Positions 15,701 through 16,221 of a stretch of 16,221 nucleotides of DNA are shown in pieces. The position numbers and the translations under genes were made by a program. The notes below the pieces were generated by a model that was not told the DNA's origin, did not search any database, and saw only the letters and a list, made by a program, of their open reading frames with translations. Numbering within the stretch: the first letter of the stretch is position 1; each line of letters opens with the position of its first letter. The DNA is from an uncultured Planctomycetaceae bacterium (GTDB lineage: Bacteria; Planctomycetota; Planctomycetia; Pirellulales; Pirellulaceae). The stretch lies in NCBI GenBank assembly GCA_937967665.1, contig CALBSZ010000782.1, forward strand, positions 1 through 16,221, in the 5' to 3' direction.

Positions 15701-16221
15701 CGCGGATCCGCTGCGTATCTTCCGTCCTTTCCGCACGGTCGCGACTTCGCAGGGCGGCACGGTCTCGATCGACAACCAGGGAACGTCCAGCTTTCTGGAC
15801 GACGTGATCAGTTACACGCCTCCCGCCGGCTTCGTGGGAACGGACACGTTCACCTACAATATCGTCGACGACGCTGGTAAGACCGACGGCGCCACGGTGA
15901 CGGTGGAAGTCGAACAGCCCGGAATTCCGATTGCCGTCGATAATTCCTTTGTGGTGAACCTGGACAGCGTCAGTAATCGACTCGACGTTCTGGTGAACGA
16001 TATTCCCGGTGATTTCGGACCGCTGGTTGTCGACAACTTCACGCAACCCGCAAATGGCATTGTGACTCCCGGGCCCGGTGGCTTGAACCTGGTCTACACA
16101 CCCGCCACCAGTTTCGAAGGGACCGATCAGTTCTTCTACACGATCCGCGACGCAAATAATCGCACCGATTCGGCGACCGTCACGGTACACGTTCGCGATC
16201 CACTCGATAGCCTGGCGCAAC
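12720..16221 (+). CDS. Large secreted subtilisin/kexin-like protease with GEVED and cadherin-like repeats, 3' end outside the window
   Basis: 1167 codons are visible and the frame is still open at the window end. The N-terminus is basic and ends in RRQFVETLESRELLA (21-35), the motif seen at the start of many planctomycete exported proteins. Then come a propeptide-like part (to about 190), an S8 subtilase domain (about 195-520) with the full catalytic set D217 (VVDDGFQHTHPDL), H262 (CHGTSVGGVA), oxyanion N362 (WAGGNG) and S458 (GTSSATP), and a P/Homo-B domain (about 538-660) as in kexin and furin. Next are an SdrD B-like domain (about 673-750, ISGLVWNDTDPDG), a GEVED domain (about 780-950, ending DGEVEDHRVG) and two cadherin/Big-like repeats with the D-x-F-x-V...NDxP pattern (about 954-1063 and 1066-1157). 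It is likely a surface or extracellular protein. AGGA at 12706-12709 precedes the ATG. No pilin or anchor signal is visible in this part. Confidence 0.9.
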   Translation, partial: MWHRHSTRSSKRHHSRSASARRQFVETLESRELLAILTDTPGATPPAQPSTVGPVVAGTQTSGSHFISMAEAQQRELEAAFRQASNLQQYTDAELNRVNSWVVQLRAGANSTAVAQRVNAASFLPTNVIRDTYVYTPSAMTTQSIISTLRSDVDVRYFYPLVELEKDTRLIPNDPLFPDQWHLQNTGQTGGTVGADANLVPAWDMATGNGSVIAVVDDGFQHTHPDLAPNYDATLSIDIVDNDADPAPLLNPCFLVALADCHGTSVGGVAAAAGKNMLGVTGAGFDDSLARIRLLGANQPDTTEATALSHMNQAIDIYNNSWGPPDDGDVYPLGPLPLAAMQNGVTSGRNGLGNIYTWAGGNGRGSDDYSSVDGYASSRYTLAVGATDHNGRQAMYSESGPALLVSAPSNLGAATNDIGITTTDLLGDDGYNAATPLDPFDEDTLADPDYTSTFGGTSSATPLVSGVIALMLEANPNLSYRDIEHILVQTAADTNPADPDWVTNDAGHTVNHKFGHGVIDAEAAVALASTFQSVGPELALMGGTATVGQTIPDLNVNGLTSTISVTENLNIEWVEVEFDSTHTASQDLQVVLTAPSGTESVLVEQRGLFFRAADYDDYLFTSARHWDEQAQGDWTISVTDLAAQDIGTFESWSISFYGTAAPQLPTNGGEGGNTISGLVWNDTDPDGVYDPTEESGVPGAYIYLDLDNDCRIGVAEPAAISGDRGRYEIPNIPDGTYSLRQVLSPGSILTFPAATGSPCDGHAITLPSTDTYDFGNVLGRDFGDAPEPYVTLLEDNGPSHPILPGFFLGPPVSAGGAGIDSELDGFQTPLDPLVSDDATGVDDEDGVVFLDSIAPGHASRVAVTVTTSTFQGGYLQGFIDFEGDGDFTGPGEQIATDLFVTEGVHEITFNTPATAVPGLTQARFRLSHQRGLGSTGPALDGEVEDHRVGILRDRPQANDDMFTVEQNSTNNQLDVVPNDVPSFRIDPITGFPVPADPLRIFRPFRTVATSQGGTVSIDNQGTSSFLDDVISYTPPAGFVGTDTFTYNIVDDAGKTDGATVTVEVEQPGIPIAVDNSFVVNLDSVSNRLDVLVNDIPGDFGPLVVDNFTQPANGIVTPGPGGLNLVYTPATSFEGTDQFFYTIRDANNRTDSATVTVHVRDPLDSLAQ

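Noticed and set aside
15222..16220. 332-codon open frame on the minus strand
   Set aside because: It lies antisense to the protease gene, whose plus-strand frame has recognisable GEVED and cadherin-like domains; its own translation shows no family pattern. Long antisense frames are common in GC-rich coding DNA.

Overview
The window looks like bacterial chromosome from a planctomycete, probably the Pirellulales/Planctomycetia side. The reasons are an extracellular protein whose N-terminus carries the twin-arginine plus 'LESRELLA' motif common on planctomycete secreted proteins, an ABC-2 permease fused to a CPBP protease (a fusion known from that phylum), a GEVED/SdrD-like surface architecture, high GC, loosely packed genes and frequent weak ribosome binding sites. 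No rRNA, tRNA, CRISPR array, insertion sequence or prophage is visible.

Left part (1-4440): a sigma-70 family factor (minus strand, cut by the window edge) is divergent from a MerR-type helix-turn-helix protein with a CarH/LitR-like B12-binding architecture. The regulator is followed on the plus strand by GTP cyclohydrolase I (folE), a QueD/PTPS-type 6-pyruvoyl/6-carboxy-tetrahydropterin synthase and a SpoIIE/RsbU-type PP2C phosphatase. Co-occurrence of a CarH/LitR regulator, a sigma factor and pterin genes resembles light-response (LitR) regulons of other bacteria. Two of the signalling proteins, however, lack key residues of their families. The regulator has Tyr where CarH has the cobalamin-ligating His, and the phosphatase has lost two metal-binding Asp positions. 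The 252-bp divergent promoter region holds three near-identical 10-bp direct repeats around a candidate sigma-gene promoter.

Middle (4441-6910): a 420-bp stretch without a convincing gene, then a phytoene-desaturase/protoporphyrinogen-oxidase-like FAD oxidoreductase on the plus strand, converging on a minus-strand DUF218 (ElyC/SanA/YdcF) membrane protein.

Right part (7105-16221): an EboD-type sugar phosphate cyclase (3-dehydroquinate-synthase family), a NatA-type ABC ATPase translationally coupled to a NatB-like permease/CPBP protease fusion, a prepilin-peptidase-like membrane protein that keeps its four zinc-type cysteines but lacks the usual catalytic aspartates, and the first 1167 codons of a very large subtilisin/kexin-like multidomain secreted protease that runs off the window end.

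The strongest lead is the regulator-sigma-pterin-phosphatase group: a LitR-like neighbourhood whose sensor seems unable to bind cobalamin in the standard way.
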